Assembly (NCBI RefSeq): GCF_012184385.1
Contig: NZ_VSRL01000031.1
Coordinates: 1 to 58,859, forward strand
Origin: Lentzea indica
GTDB taxonomy: Bacteria; Actinomycetota; Actinomycetes; Mycobacteriales; Pseudonocardiaceae
Direction of reading: 5' to 3'
Length of the DNA: 58,859 nt
Position 1 is the first letter of the stretch, and each line of letters opens with the position of its first letter. Made by a program: the position numbers and the translations under genes. Below the pieces are notes generated by a model that did no database searches, was not told the DNA's origin, and was given only the letters and a program-made list of their open reading frames with translations. Below, piece after piece: positions 34,104-45,227 of this stretch.

Positions 34104-35380
34104 TTGGCCGCCTTCTGCGCGCCCTCTACGGCGGTCTTCCACGCCTCCTCGGCGTTCTTACCCTGCTCGACCGACTGCAGCGCCGGGCTGAACACGGTCT
34201 CCTGGATCTGGCCGTCCGCAGGACCCTTGTACTGCGCGGCCTTGACCTTCTTGGCCTGGGTGGCGAACAGCGCACCGGCCTTGACGTCACCGAAGTAGGC
34301 GTTGGTCTGCTCCAGCAGCTCCGGCGCGTCGAGCGCCTTGACCTGGCTGGGGAAGGTGCCCTTGGCCTTGAACGCCTTGATCTGCTGCTCCGGCGCGGTC
34401 AGCCAGGCAGCGAGCTCGGCGGCCTTCTTGGCGTTCTTGCTCTGCTTCGGCACGCTCAGGTACGAGCCACCCCAGTTGCCACCGCCGTTGGGGAACGCGT
34501 CGGTGACGGCCCACTTGCCCTTGTTCTCAGGACCGGCCTGGGACTCGACCACGCCGAGCATCCACGACGGGCAGGTCTTGGTGGCGAACTTGCCGAGCTT
34601 GAACCCGGTGTTCCACTCGTTGCTGAACGCCGCGAGCCTCGCCGACTGTCCCTTGCCGACGGCGGTGGTCACCGCGGTCCAGTCCGCCTTGATGTCGGGG
34701 TTGGTGTCCACGACCAGCTTGTCGGACTTGTCGTAGTAGCCGGTCTCGTGCTGGTTGTGCATGGCGTTGAACACCTGTGCGGCGCTGTCGAACCAGGCGA
34801 CGCCGGGGACCTTGGCGATGAACTGGTCACCCGCGGCGAAGTAGCTGTCCCACGTGGCGAACAGCGCCTTGACGCCCTCCGGGTCCGACGGCAGACCGGC
34901 CTGCGCGAACAGGTCCTTGCGGTAGCACATGGCGAGCGGACCGATGTCCGTGCCGTAGCCGATGAGCTTGCCGTCCTTGGTGGTGATGGCGTCGGTCTTC
35001 CACTGCAGCCAGCGCCCGGCCTCGAGCTTCGGGCCGATCTCGTTGAGATCGTTGAACTGCCCGGCCTTCGACATCACCTGGCTCAGGTAGCCCTCTTCGA
35101 CGCCCTCGATGTCCGCGAGGCCGGAGCCCGCGCCGAGCTTGGTGAACAGGTTCTGGTGGTGAGGCTGGCCCTGGCCGGTCTTGCGTTGTGTGATCTTGAC
35201 GTCCGGATGCGCGGCTTCGTACTCCTTGAACAGCTCTTCGTAGCCGAACTCGTTGAACGTCGCGATCGTCAGTTCGGTCTTGCCGTCCGATGACTGACTG
35301 GCCCCGCCCGAGCCGCATGCGGTGGTGGCGGCGGCGGACACGGCGGCACAGATCAGCACGCTGACCCAACGGTGTCGCAC
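34100..35380 (-). CDS. cebE: cello-oligosaccharide-binding lipoprotein CebE
   Basis: The 426-residue extracellular solute-binding protein has a lipoprotein signal (CAAVSAAATTAC, lipid-attached Cys near residue 19). A family-1 sugar-binding fold follows (TIATFNEFGYEELFKEYEA, EGYLSQVMSKAGQFNDL). The GTG at 35380 has GAGGAG 7 bases upstream; an upstream ATG would put 29 residues before the signal. It captures cellobiose or cellotriose and delivers it to CebFG. The operon promoter holds a perfect CebR box 34 bases before the start and a second, weaker box further up. Confidence 0.88.
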   Translation of the reverse strand: MRHRWVSVLICAAVSAAATTACGSGGASQSSDGKTELTIATFNEFGYEELFKEYEAAHPDVKITQRKTGQGQPHHQNLFTKLGAGSGLADIEGVEEGYLSQVMSKAGQFNDLNEIGPKLEAGRWLQWKTDAITTKDGKLIGYGTDIGPLAMCYRKDLFAQAGLPSDPEGVKALFATWDSYFAAGDQFIAKVPGVAWFDSAAQVFNAMHNQHETGYYDKSDKLVVDTNPDIKADWTAVTTAVGKGQSARLAAFSNEWNTGFKLGKFATKTCPSWMLGVVESQAGPENKGKWAVTDAFPNGGGNWGGSYLSVPKQSKNAKKAAELAAWLTAPEQQIKAFKAKGTFPSQVKALDAPELLEQTNAYFGDVKAGALFATQAKKVKAAQYKGPADGQIQETVFSPALQSVEQGKNAEEAWKTAVEGAQKAAK

Positions 35381-35413
35381 GGGAGAACTCCTCTGGTCTC
35401 GGCGGGCGGATTC

Positions 35414-35427
35414 TGGGAGCGCTCCCA
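35414..35427. promoter_or_regulatory. CebR-type operator of the ceb operon (perfect)
   Basis: TGGGAGCGCTCCCA is identical to the consensus and to the boxes at 3404 and 40681. It lies 34 bases upstream of the cebE start. Confidence 0.88.
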
Positions 35428-35553
35428 GATGCCGAGGAGTGTCGCCTTGGTGTCGAGAGTGTGTCAAGACACACTCAGGTCGGCATCAGGCGGTTTGAGG
35501 TGTCGAGAACGTGGTGACCTCGCCGTTTTGGCACAGGTCACAGTTGGGAAACC

Positions 35554-35567
35554 TGGGAGCGTTCCCG
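35554..35567. promoter_or_regulatory. second, degenerate CebR-type operator
   Basis: TGGGAGCGTTCCCG matches 12 of 14 positions. It lies 127 bases from the first box and could allow looping, or it could act on the divergent SnoaL-like gene. Confidence 0.55.
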
Positions 35568-35729
35568 GAACTGTGACGTGCCGGTTAACACTCGACGCGC
35601 TCTTCGGTGTGCAACGAGGTGCTGCGATGCGTCGGTCCGGCCCAGAGTGCACTGGTCCGCATGCTGGTCGGGCGTCCGTGAGGTCTGTCGTGGTAGGTTA
35701 TCGGTCTATCACTAACATAGGGGTTGAAC

Positions 35730-36191
35730 ATGACAGTCGAGCAGGTCGACGCCCACCGCCGCGCTGCTGCCCAGCACGCCGTGTCCGAGCACCTTCGGCT
35801 CACCGCCGCGGGACGCACCGACGAATGGGTGAAGCTGTTCGCCCCGGACGGGGTGCTCGAGTTCCCGTTCGCGCCGGCGGGCGTGCCCAGGCGGGTAACG
35901 GGGCGGGACGCGCTCTTCGCGCACATGAGCAGCTTTCCCCAGACCTTCAACGTCGAGTTCGTGGATCTGGTGTTCCACGAGACGGTCGATCCGAGTCTCG
36001 TGATCGCAGAGTTCCGCTCGACGGGTACCGCACTGCCGACCGGCAAGCCGTACGAGCAGACGTGCATCTCCGTCGTCCGGACCGACGACGACGCGCTGAT
36101 CACCCACTACCTGGACTACTGGAACCCGCTCGTGGCGATCGAGGCACTCACACCGTCCGACGCTGATCTCAGCGTCACTTTTGGACGCTGA
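35730..36191 (+). CDS. SnoaL-like/NTF2-fold protein
   Basis: The 153-residue protein has the NTF2-like cone fold pattern: an N-terminal helix, then WVKLFAPDGVLEFPFAP, GRDALFAHM and the C-terminal strand ALITHYLDYWNPL. Members act as ketosteroid isomerase-like or polyketide-cyclase-like enzymes or as ligand binders; the job here is unknown. The ATG at 35730 has AGGGG about 7 bases upstream. The gene is followed after 24 bases by a TetR gene, a common regulator-target pair. Confidence 0.72.
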   Translation: MTVEQVDAHRRAAAQHAVSEHLRLTAAGRTDEWVKLFAPDGVLEFPFAPAGVPRRVTGRDALFAHMSSFPQTFNVEFVDLVFHETVDPSLVIAEFRSTGTALPTGKPYEQTCISVVRTDDDALITHYLDYWNPLVAIEALTPSDADLSVTFGR

Positions 36192-36192
36192 G
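36168..36192. promoter_or_regulatory. inverted repeat across the SnoaL-like gene stop
   Basis: CTCAGCGTC (36168-36176) and GACGCTGAG (36184-36192) form a perfect 9-bp dyad with a 7-base loop spanning the stop codon. It is 24 bases before the TetR start and could be a TetR operator or an intra-operon attenuator. Confidence 0.4.
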
Positions 36193-36215
36193 AAGAGCCG
36201 TGTTTAACTGATGCC

Positions 36216-36752
36216 ATGCCCGCCGCCGGCAGCAGCACCAAGAGCGACGAGCGGCGTCGGGCCGTCGTTGCCGCCGCGATCGATTGCTTCGCGCACAAGG
36301 GTTTCTACGGCACGACGACGCACGAGATCGCCGACCGGGTCGGCATCTCGCAGCCGTATCTCTACCGCCTGTACCCGAACAAGCAAGCACTGTTCGCGGC
36401 AGCGGTCGACCACGTGTCCGTCGTGATGACCGAGACCCTGGTCGCACACTCGCCGGCGTCAGGCAGGCCAGAGGCGGCGGTGGAAGCGGCGCGTGCCGCC
36501 TACGCCGCGCTCGTCGCTGACCGGACCGTCCTGCGTTTTCTCATGCATGCGAACTGCGCCGCCACCGAGCCGCTCGTAGGAGAGGCCGTGCGTCGGTGCT
36601 ACGCCAAGCAGGTCGAGACGGTTCGGCAGCTGCTCGGCGACGACGATGCCGTGCGGCACTGGTTCGGCGCCGGAATGCTCGACAACGTGGTCGCCGTGCT
36701 GGGTCTGGCCGACATCGATGAGCCGTGGGCGCGCGTCCTCGCCGCTCGATGA
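36216..36752 (+). CDS. TetR/AcrR-family regulator
   Basis: The 178-residue protein has the TetR N-terminal helix-turn-helix: RRAVVAAAIDCFAHKGFYGT, then TTHEIADRVGISQPYLYRLYPNKQALF. The remaining helical domain should bind a ligand that is not predictable from sequence. It follows the SnoaL-like gene in an apparent two-gene operon and converges on the second LacI gene. Confidence 0.88.
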   Translation: MPAAGSSTKSDERRRAVVAAAIDCFAHKGFYGTTTHEIADRVGISQPYLYRLYPNKQALFAAAVDHVSVVMTETLVAHSPASGRPEAAVEAARAAYAALVADRTVLRFLMHANCAATEPLVGEAVRRCYAKQVETVRQLLGDDDAVRHWFGAGMLDNVVAVLGLADIDEPWARVLAAR

Positions 36753-36776
36753 GCACGCCCTTCATCGCTCTCGGGC

Positions 36777-37808
36777 TCAGGCGCTGGCGCGGCGCACCAA
36801 GGACGTCGGCAGCAGAAGCGACGGTGGCAGCCCGTCCTCGCCTGCGAGCTCGCCCAGCAGGCGCCAGGTCATCGTGCGGCCCAGTTGCTCGACGTCCTGC
36901 CGGACCGTGGTGAGCGGCGGCGTCGCGGTCGAGGCCAGCAGGGAGTCGTCGAACCCGACGACCGCCACGTCCTCCGGGATCCGCCTGCCGCTGGCGTGCA
37001 GCACCTGCAGCACGCCCAAGGCCATGATGTCGGCCGCGACGAAGACGGCGTCGAGATCGGGTGCGCGGCCGAGCAGCTCGGTCATCGCGCGGGCACCGCT
37101 CTCCGGCGTGAAGTCGGCTTCCGCCACGAGGTCCGCGGACAGCCTCGCCTCGCCGAGACCACGCCGCCACCCGCTGAGCCGGTCCACCCCCGCTGCCATG
37201 TCGCGCGGCCCCGCCACCGTCGCGATCCTGCCGCGTCCCAGTGACACCAGGTGGCGCACCGCCTCCAGACCACCGGTGAAGTTGTCCGAGTCCACGAACG
37301 GGACGGAGGACGCGCCGAGAGGGCGGCCGCCGGCGACGACCGGCAGTCCGATCTCGTGCAGCCGGCGCGGCAGCGGGTCGTCACCGTGCATGCTCACGAG
37401 CAGCGCGCCGTCGACGTGTCCACCGGCCAGGTAGGCCAGTAGGTCGTCGTGGTCCTCCGGGCGGCTGAGCATGAGCAGCAGCTGGACGTGCCGCCCGGCC
37501 AGCTCGGCGTGCACCCCGCGCAGCAGCCCGGCGAAGAACGGGTCGCCGAGCACACTGCTGCCCTGTTCGGAGATGATCAGCGCGATGGCGTTCGCCTTGT
37601 TGCCCGCGAGCGAACGGGCGGCCTGGTTGGGGCTGTACTTGAGCCGGGTGATCGCCTCGTGCACGGCGTCGCGGGCTTTCGTGCTCACGTACGGCTCGCG
37701 GTTGATCACCCTGGAGACCGTCGACTTGGACACCCCGGCCAGTCGGGCGACTTCCTCGATCCGCGGGCCGGGCCGTCGTTGCCGGTCAATCTCCGTCATG
37801 CCGCTCAT
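36777..37808 (-). CDS. LacI-family repressor, second CebR-like paralogue
   Basis: The 343-residue protein has the headpiece RIEEVARLAGVSKSTVSRVI and a core nearly colinear with the ceb-operon repressor (SEQGSSVLGDPFFAGLLRGV, FVDSDNFTGGLEAVRHLVSL, VGFDDSLLASTATPPLTTVR). By eye the two share roughly three quarters of their residues, and the recognition helix is the same, so both should bind the same kind of operator. It is a single gene between SnoaL/TetR and the GH9 cellulase. The start is ATG 37808 or ATG 37799; neither has a clear ribosome-binding site. Confidence 0.82.
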   Translation of the reverse strand: MSGMTEIDRQRRPGPRIEEVARLAGVSKSTVSRVINREPYVSTKARDAVHEAITRLKYSPNQAARSLAGNKANAIALIISEQGSSVLGDPFFAGLLRGVHAELAGRHVQLLLMLSRPEDHDDLLAYLAGGHVDGALLVSMHGDDPLPRRLHEIGLPVVAGGRPLGASSVPFVDSDNFTGGLEAVRHLVSLGRGRIATVAGPRDMAAGVDRLSGWRRGLGEARLSADLVAEADFTPESGARAMTELLGRAPDLDAVFVAADIMALGVLQVLHASGRRIPEDVAVVGFDDSLLASTATPPLTTVRQDVEQLGRTMTWRLLGELAGEDGLPPSLLLPTSLVRRASA

Positions 37809-37883
37809 CGTAGGAGTCAGCGACCGTCAGTTCGAACGTGGGCGAACCTGCCGCGTGTCGATCACGTCACGTCCGTGAGAGCG

Positions 37884-37913
37884 CGTCCCCGGCACGGCGT
37901 TGTGCCGGGGACG
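37884..37913 (-). terminator. strong hairpin after the GH9 cellulase gene
   Basis: CGTCCCCGGCAC (37884-37895) and GTGCCGGGGACG (37902-37913) are perfectly complementary with a 6-base loop. It lies about 80 bases past the GH9 stop and before the repressor promoter. Confidence 0.7.
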
Positions 37914-37993
37914 CGGGCAGGGGCCGGCCATCGGCCGGTGCTGGATTCGGCGCGGCACGCCTGGGCGCGCAGAACGTCCCGCGCCGAGGCTTG

Positions 37994-40876
<2,883 letters not shown>

Positions 40877-41159
40877 TCATCGTTACTTGAGGCCGTTCGG
40901 CGTAATTTTTACGTGGCTGTCACACGAAGAAGTCGAATGTCGTTCGACGGCCTCTCGCTGAAATGGCCTATTGTCTCGGCGAATTCATCTACCGAGCGTG
41001 TGCGGGAGCGGCCGTTTCGGTGGGGCCGATCGGAAGTTGCGAGCCACGATTGCCCGCTTCGATTACGCGAAGTGCAACATGAGGTTCGCTCTGATATCGA
41101 CCACAGATTCGACGACCCCTTCCCGAGTCGCTTCCCCGTGGTTACAGTCCGGCCTCATC

Positions 41160-41173
41160 TGGGAACGCTCCCA
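41160..41173. promoter_or_regulatory. orphan CebR-type operator
   Basis: TGGGAACGCTCCCA matches 13 of 14 consensus positions. It is 512 bases upstream of the GH9 start and about 170 bases beyond the end of the membrane protein gene, with no obvious target start beside it. Confidence 0.65.
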
Positions 41174-41279
41174 GGTATCCGGCCCGGTGTCGGGAGTGGG
41201 ACGCGGACCGCCACGATGTGGCGTCGTGGAGGTCGTCCTCGCGTCCCCGACGGCGGCTCGCCACCGTGCCGGTCCCGAC

Positions 41280-41317
41280 GAGCACCCCCTCCGGCGTGCG
41301 GCCAGGAGGGGGTGCTC
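41280..41317 (-). terminator. strong hairpin after the membrane protein gene
   Basis: GAGCACCCCCTCC (41280-41292) pairs perfectly with GGAGGGGGTGCTC (41305-41317) around a 12-base loop. It lies 28 bases past the stop of the gene at 41345. Confidence 0.75.
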
Positions 41318-41344
41318 CAGGGCCCCCGATCAACGCCCAACCCG

Positions 41345-42808
41345 TCAAGGGGTGATCACCGCGGCGTAGCCCGCTCGGATGTCGCCGTCGGACGGGCTCA
41401 CGTACCTGTCCGGCGGCGGGCCGTCGGCCGAGGCGAGGAACGTGCTCGGGCAGCTCTCGCCACCGATCTCCACCTTGGTATCCACCACGACCTTCCCGGT
41501 GCGCAGCTCGTACGCCTTGACCGGGATGGCGATCTTGCGGAAGGTCACACCGGCGACCCGGCCGGTGCTGGCGGCCCGGTACGGGCAGGTCTGCGTCGGG
41601 GCACCGAACTCGGTCTGGCCCGTGCACACCACCAGCACGGCCTCGCCGACGTCGTGGGTGAGCCAGTCACCGGGCAGCTTGTCCACGTACTCGCGGTTGC
41701 CCCAGATCACCGCCCGGTTGACGGCGCCCTTGCGGAACTCGGGCGCACCGCTGTAGGCGGCGGGTTGGCCGCAGTAGCCGCCGTGCAGGTTGCGGACGTG
41801 CGCCAGCTCGGCCGCGAGCCTCGCCTTCGTGACACCCTCCTGCGCCTTGCCGGTCAGCTCGTGGCCGGGGTACTCGTCGAGCAGCTGCTGGTACCGCTGC
41901 TGGGCGTGGCCGAAGTGGTTGGCCGCCATCCGCTCGTCGGCGCACCCGACGAGCGCCGCAGGTGCGACGCGCGGCACCACGGTCGCCGCCCGGTCCAGCC
42001 CGTTGCCGGTGGGTTTCCTGCTCTTCAGCCAGTCGGTGAGTGAGCTGGTGCGGCAGCTGTCCTTCGTGGGCAGGCCGCCGAGGAACCGGTCCAGCGCGAC
42101 GTCGACCATCTTGTCGTGGCCGGGCAGCTCCGCCAGCACCGCGTTGAGGCCGCGGAAGCCGGCGCCCAGTGCGTCCGTGTCGCCCTTGGCCAACGAGTCG
42201 TTGAGCCTGCCCGACGCCTCCCGGAGCCGCCGGCACGCGTCGACGGTCCGGTCGGTGCGCATGGTCATCGGCGCGTCGACCACGCGGTGGCCGAACCACA
42301 CCTTCGCCAGCTCGGTCTCCGCCCGCGCGCAGTCACCCTGCTGCCGGGCCTCGGTGACGTGTCCCTCGAGTCGCGCGGCGTCGAACCGCACCAGCCCGAA
42401 GACCAGCAGCACAGGAACCGTGACGGCGAGCGCGATCCGCCGGTGCTTGCGCACCACGGAACCGGCCCGTCCTCCGCCGAGGTACCAGCCGTGCCAGATC
42501 ATGGCCGCCCACCACGCCAGCACGGCCACTTCGAACCACACCGACGGCACGGCGACGACGACGGTCACCAGCACGACGGTCCCCAGCATGGCCAGGACGG
42601 CCAGCAGGCGCCGCCCCAGCAGCAGGTACCCAACGCTGAGCAGGGAGGCGTTGCCGATGGCGGCGGCCACCGCGTCACGGGGCCGGAACACCCGCTCGGG
42701 TACGAAGGCCGGTGGGTTCGGGGACCAGTCGGTCGCTCCTGGCAGGACAGCGACCTGTGGATCGTCGACCTGGTTGGTCTGGTTCTCGGGCGGCATCGGC
42801 TGATCCAT
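41345..42808 (-). CDS. membrane protein with helical-repeat-like outer region
   Basis: The 487-residue protein has a Pro-rich cytoplasmic N-terminus and several membrane segments between about residues 60 and 160 (VGYLLLGRRLLAVLAMLGTV, WFEVAVLAWWAAMIW, LAVTVPVLLVFGL). A soluble region of about 330 residues follows, with a TPR-like helix pair (HFGHAQQRYQQLLDEYPGHE) and six or more Cys (GDCARAE, KDSCRTS, GGYCGQP, VVCTGQTEF, TCPYRAA, GESC) that may form disulfides. Family and function are unknown. The ATG at 42808 has GGAGGG 7 bases upstream. Confidence 0.65.
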   Translation of the reverse strand: MDQPMPPENQTNQVDDPQVAVLPGATDWSPNPPAFVPERVFRPRDAVAAAIGNASLLSVGYLLLGRRLLAVLAMLGTVVLVTVVVAVPSVWFEVAVLAWWAAMIWHGWYLGGGRAGSVVRKHRRIALAVTVPVLLVFGLVRFDAARLEGHVTEARQQGDCARAETELAKVWFGHRVVDAPMTMRTDRTVDACRRLREASGRLNDSLAKGDTDALGAGFRGLNAVLAELPGHDKMVDVALDRFLGGLPTKDSCRTSSLTDWLKSRKPTGNGLDRAATVVPRVAPAALVGCADERMAANHFGHAQQRYQQLLDEYPGHELTGKAQEGVTKARLAAELAHVRNLHGGYCGQPAAYSGAPEFRKGAVNRAVIWGNREYVDKLPGDWLTHDVGEAVLVVCTGQTEFGAPTQTCPYRAASTGRVAGVTFRKIAIPVKAYELRTGKVVVDTKVEIGGESCPSTFLASADGPPPDRYVSPSDGDIRAGYAAVITP

Positions 42809-42950
42809 GGTGGTCCCTCCCTCGCGGACACGACCATGGTTTCGCCGCGGCGGGCCCGCGATCCACGCCATGACCTGTTACTGCCAGGCACCACGTCCAA
42901 GATCACCCGGTATACGGTCGCGTGAACACAGGTGGAGCTACCGGGAGTGA

Positions 42951-43610
42951 GTGAACGTGGGTGAAGTCGTCCTCATGTCGGACGCGAGGATCGCGGCGAT
43001 TCCGGTCCTCGACAGCGGGGAACCTCTCCGCGACGTCCGGCGAGACCAGGCGATCGCCGTCGACGCGCGCAAGCGCGATGACCGAGGTGCGTTCGCGTAC
43101 CTGAGGGAAGACCTCCTGAACCGTCTGCTGAGCGCTCAGAAGCTGCTTCCGGAAGGCATCCGCCTCCTGTTCGTCGAGGGTTACCGGCCGCCCTCACTGC
43201 AACGCTTCTACTTCGAGCGCTACGCCGACGAGCTGCGGGCCGGCCATCCGGACTGGTCCGCGGAGCAGGTGCGGACGGCCGCGAGCAGGTACGTGTCGCC
43301 GCCGGAGATCGCTCCGCACAGCGCAGGCGCCGCCGTCGACCTCACTCTCGTCTCCCGTGACGGGCAGGAGCTCGACATGGGGACTCGCGTGAACGCCAGT
43401 CCCGAAGAAAGCGAAGGCGCCTGCTACACGGCGGCGGAGAACGTCAGCCCGGCGGCCCGCGCCAACCGGCAACTTCTCGCCGACGCACTGGGCGGAGCAG
43501 GGCTGGTCAACTACCCCACCGAGTGGTGGCACTGGTCCTATGGCGACCGGTACTGGGCGTTCGTCACCGGTGCCGAGCACGCGCTCTACGGACCGGTGGA
43601 TCTCCACTGA
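42951..43610 (+). CDS. D-Ala-D-Ala dipeptidase, VanX/M15D-like
   Basis: The 219-residue cytoplasmic protein has the M15D zinc-peptidase layout: FVEGYRPPSLQRFYF (substrate Arg), zinc ligands His and Asp in HSAGAAVDLTL, and Glu base plus His in TEWWHWSYGDRYWAF. It hydrolyses D-Ala-D-Ala or related dipeptides. There is no vanH or vanA ligase nearby, so a recycling role is more likely than a full vancomycin-resistance operon. The start is uncertain among GTG 42951, GTG 42957 and ATG 42975; GGGAG lies just upstream and best fits 42957. Confidence 0.85.
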   Translation: MNVGEVVLMSDARIAAIPVLDSGEPLRDVRRDQAIAVDARKRDDRGAFAYLREDLLNRLLSAQKLLPEGIRLLFVEGYRPPSLQRFYFERYADELRAGHPDWSAEQVRTAASRYVSPPEIAPHSAGAAVDLTLVSRDGQELDMGTRVNASPEESEGACYTAAENVSPAARANRQLLADALGGAGLVNYPTEWWHWSYGDRYWAFVTGAEHALYGPVDLH

Positions 43611-43668
43611 CCGAACCGTCCACATCGGAACGAAGTCCGGCCACGTGATGTGCGACTCGCCACCTAGA

Positions 43669-43683
43669 TGCAAATGATTGTCA
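43669..43683. promoter_or_regulatory. Zur-box-like element
   Basis: TGCAAATGATTGTCA keeps the AATGATT core and outer TG/CA of the actinobacterial Zur consensus (TGaaAATGATTttCA), with two mismatches in each variable position pair. It lies 50 bases upstream of the binding-lipoprotein start, so zinc-responsive repression is plausible. Confidence 0.55.
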
Positions 43684-43733
43684 TGAGCTACCGTCGCAGG
43701 TTGTTAGCGTTCTCATGACGACAGGGATCCTCC

Positions 43734-45227
43734 ATGCATCGCCGCGCGCCGCTGGTCGCCGTTGGACTCACCGCCGTTTCGGCTCTCCTCGCCGGGTGCT
43801 TCGCCTCCGGGGCGCAGACCACCGGTACGTCCGGCGGCGGGAGGATCAAGCTGGCCATGATGCTGCCGCCGCGGTCAGGCCTGACTCCGTTCAGCGATGA
43901 CGCGTTCAAGCTGTCCCGCTGGTCGACGGCGGAAACGCTGGTGACGCTGGACGAGAACGGGGACGCGCGTCCTGGGCTGGCCACCGAGTGGCGGCGCACC
44001 TCGGACACGGTCTGGGAGTTCACCGTCCGGAAGGGAGTGACCTTTCACGACGGGAGCACCCTGACGGCCGCGGTGGCCGTGAACACCCTCACCAGGGCGA
44101 TGAAGGCGGTGCCGAAGCCGCGCATTCTCGACGGCGTCACGCTGACCGCGTCGGTGGCGGGGGAGAAGCTGATCGTCACGACGGGAACGCTGGACCCGTT
44201 GCTGCCGCAGCGTTTGTCGTCACCGCAGCTGTCCATTTTGGCTGAAAGCGCGTACGCGGCGGACGGCAAGGTCAACCCGGTGGGCACCGGCAGCGGGCCG
44301 TTCCGGTTGGTGCGGATCAACGGGACCACGAGCGCGTCCCTCGACCGCTACGACGGTTACTGGGGTGAGAAGGCGAAGGCCGCGGGGATCGACGCGTCGT
44401 TCGTGCCGGACGGCACCGCTCGTGCGGCGTCGATCCGCAGCGGTGAGGCGCACATCGCCGAAGCGGTCCCGGTTTCGCAGGCCGCACTGCTCGATCCGCA
44501 GACCATCAGCGAGGTGCCGATGCCGCGCACCAACACGTTGTACCTCAACACGAAGTCCGGGCCTTTCGCCGATCACGCGCTGCGTGCCGCCGTGCGCGAG
44601 ACGATCAACCGCGGCCAGATCGTCAGCAGTGTCTACGAAAACCGCGCCGACGTCGCCAAGGGACTGCTCGGACCGGCACTGCCGTGGACTGTGCAGGCCC
44701 GCAAGGAGCTCACCGGCCGCGTCGCGGCAGGCCGGGCGAACGGTGCCACGATCACGCTGGCGACCTTCACCGACCGCGCGGAACTGCCCGAGGTCGCCGC
44801 GATCGTCCAGCAGCAGCTGCAGGACTCCGGGTTCAAGGTGAACCAGGTCGTGCGCGAGTACGCCCACATCGAGCAGGACATGCTGGCGGGCAAGTTCGAC
44901 ATGTTCATCCTGTCGAGGGCGACCGTGATCGACTCAGGTGACCCGGTCGCCTACCTGAAGTCGGACTTCACCTGCGGCGGTTCGTTCAACATCGCGCAGC
45001 TGTGCGACGAGAACGTCGACCAGGCGGTCCGGAAGGCCGACGCCACCGAGGCCGGCGATCAGCGTCGCGCGGCGATCCTCGAGGCCGAGGCGGCCGTGCT
45101 GCGCACCGACGCCGCCATCCCGATGCTGCACGAGCGCGTGATCCAGGGTGACGCCACCTCGGTCGCCGGTTCGGTGAAGGACCCGCGCGAGCGGGCGCTG
45201 ATCACCCCGACCACGCACGTGAAGTGA
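43734..45227 (+). CDS. ABC transporter family-5 substrate-binding lipoprotein (dipeptide/nickel/metallophore type)
   Basis: The 497-residue protein has a lipoprotein signal ending LLAGC (Cys22). A family-5 binding fold follows: STAETLVTLDENGDARPGLA, then WEFTVRKGVTFHDGSTLTA and GPFRLVRINGTTSASLDRYD. The family binds peptides, nickel or metal-opine chelates. The Zur-like box suggests a zinc-linked ligand. Its TGA overlaps the permease ATG by one base. Confidence 0.85.
   Translation: MHRRAPLVAVGLTAVSALLAGCFASGAQTTGTSGGGRIKLAMMLPPRSGLTPFSDDAFKLSRWSTAETLVTLDENGDARPGLATEWRRTSDTVWEFTVRKGVTFHDGSTLTAAVAVNTLTRAMKAVPKPRILDGVTLTASVAGEKLIVTTGTLDPLLPQRLSSPQLSILAESAYAADGKVNPVGTGSGPFRLVRINGTTSASLDRYDGYWGEKAKAAGIDASFVPDGTARAASIRSGEAHIAEAVPVSQAALLDPQTISEVPMPRTNTLYLNTKSGPFADHALRAAVRETINRGQIVSSVYENRADVAKGLLGPALPWTVQARKELTGRVAAGRANGATITLATFTDRAELPEVAAIVQQQLQDSGFKVNQVVREYAHIEQDMLAGKFDMFILSRATVIDSGDPVAYLKSDFTCGGSFNIAQLCDENVDQAVRKADATEAGDQRRAAILEAEAAVLRTDAAIPMLHERVIQGDATSVAGSVKDPRERALITPTTHVK

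Larger units (their letters stand above)
35381..35729. other. divergent control region between cebE and the SnoaL-like gene
   Basis: This 349-base region holds two CebR-type boxes (35414-35427 and 35554-35567), then an AT-richer stretch at 35695-35725 (GGTTATCGGTCTATCACTAAC) that probably carries the promoter of the rightward SnoaL/TetR pair. No coding sequence could be supported. Confidence 0.5.

Noticed and set aside
29931-37808. Missing ATPase in the ceb operon as a defect
   Set aside because: In Streptomyces the ATPase MsiK is encoded elsewhere and shared by several sugar importers, so its absence here is normal.
42951-43610. A vancomycin-resistance operon
   Set aside because: Only a VanX-like dipeptidase is present. 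There are no vanH, vanA, vanS or vanR genes alongside.
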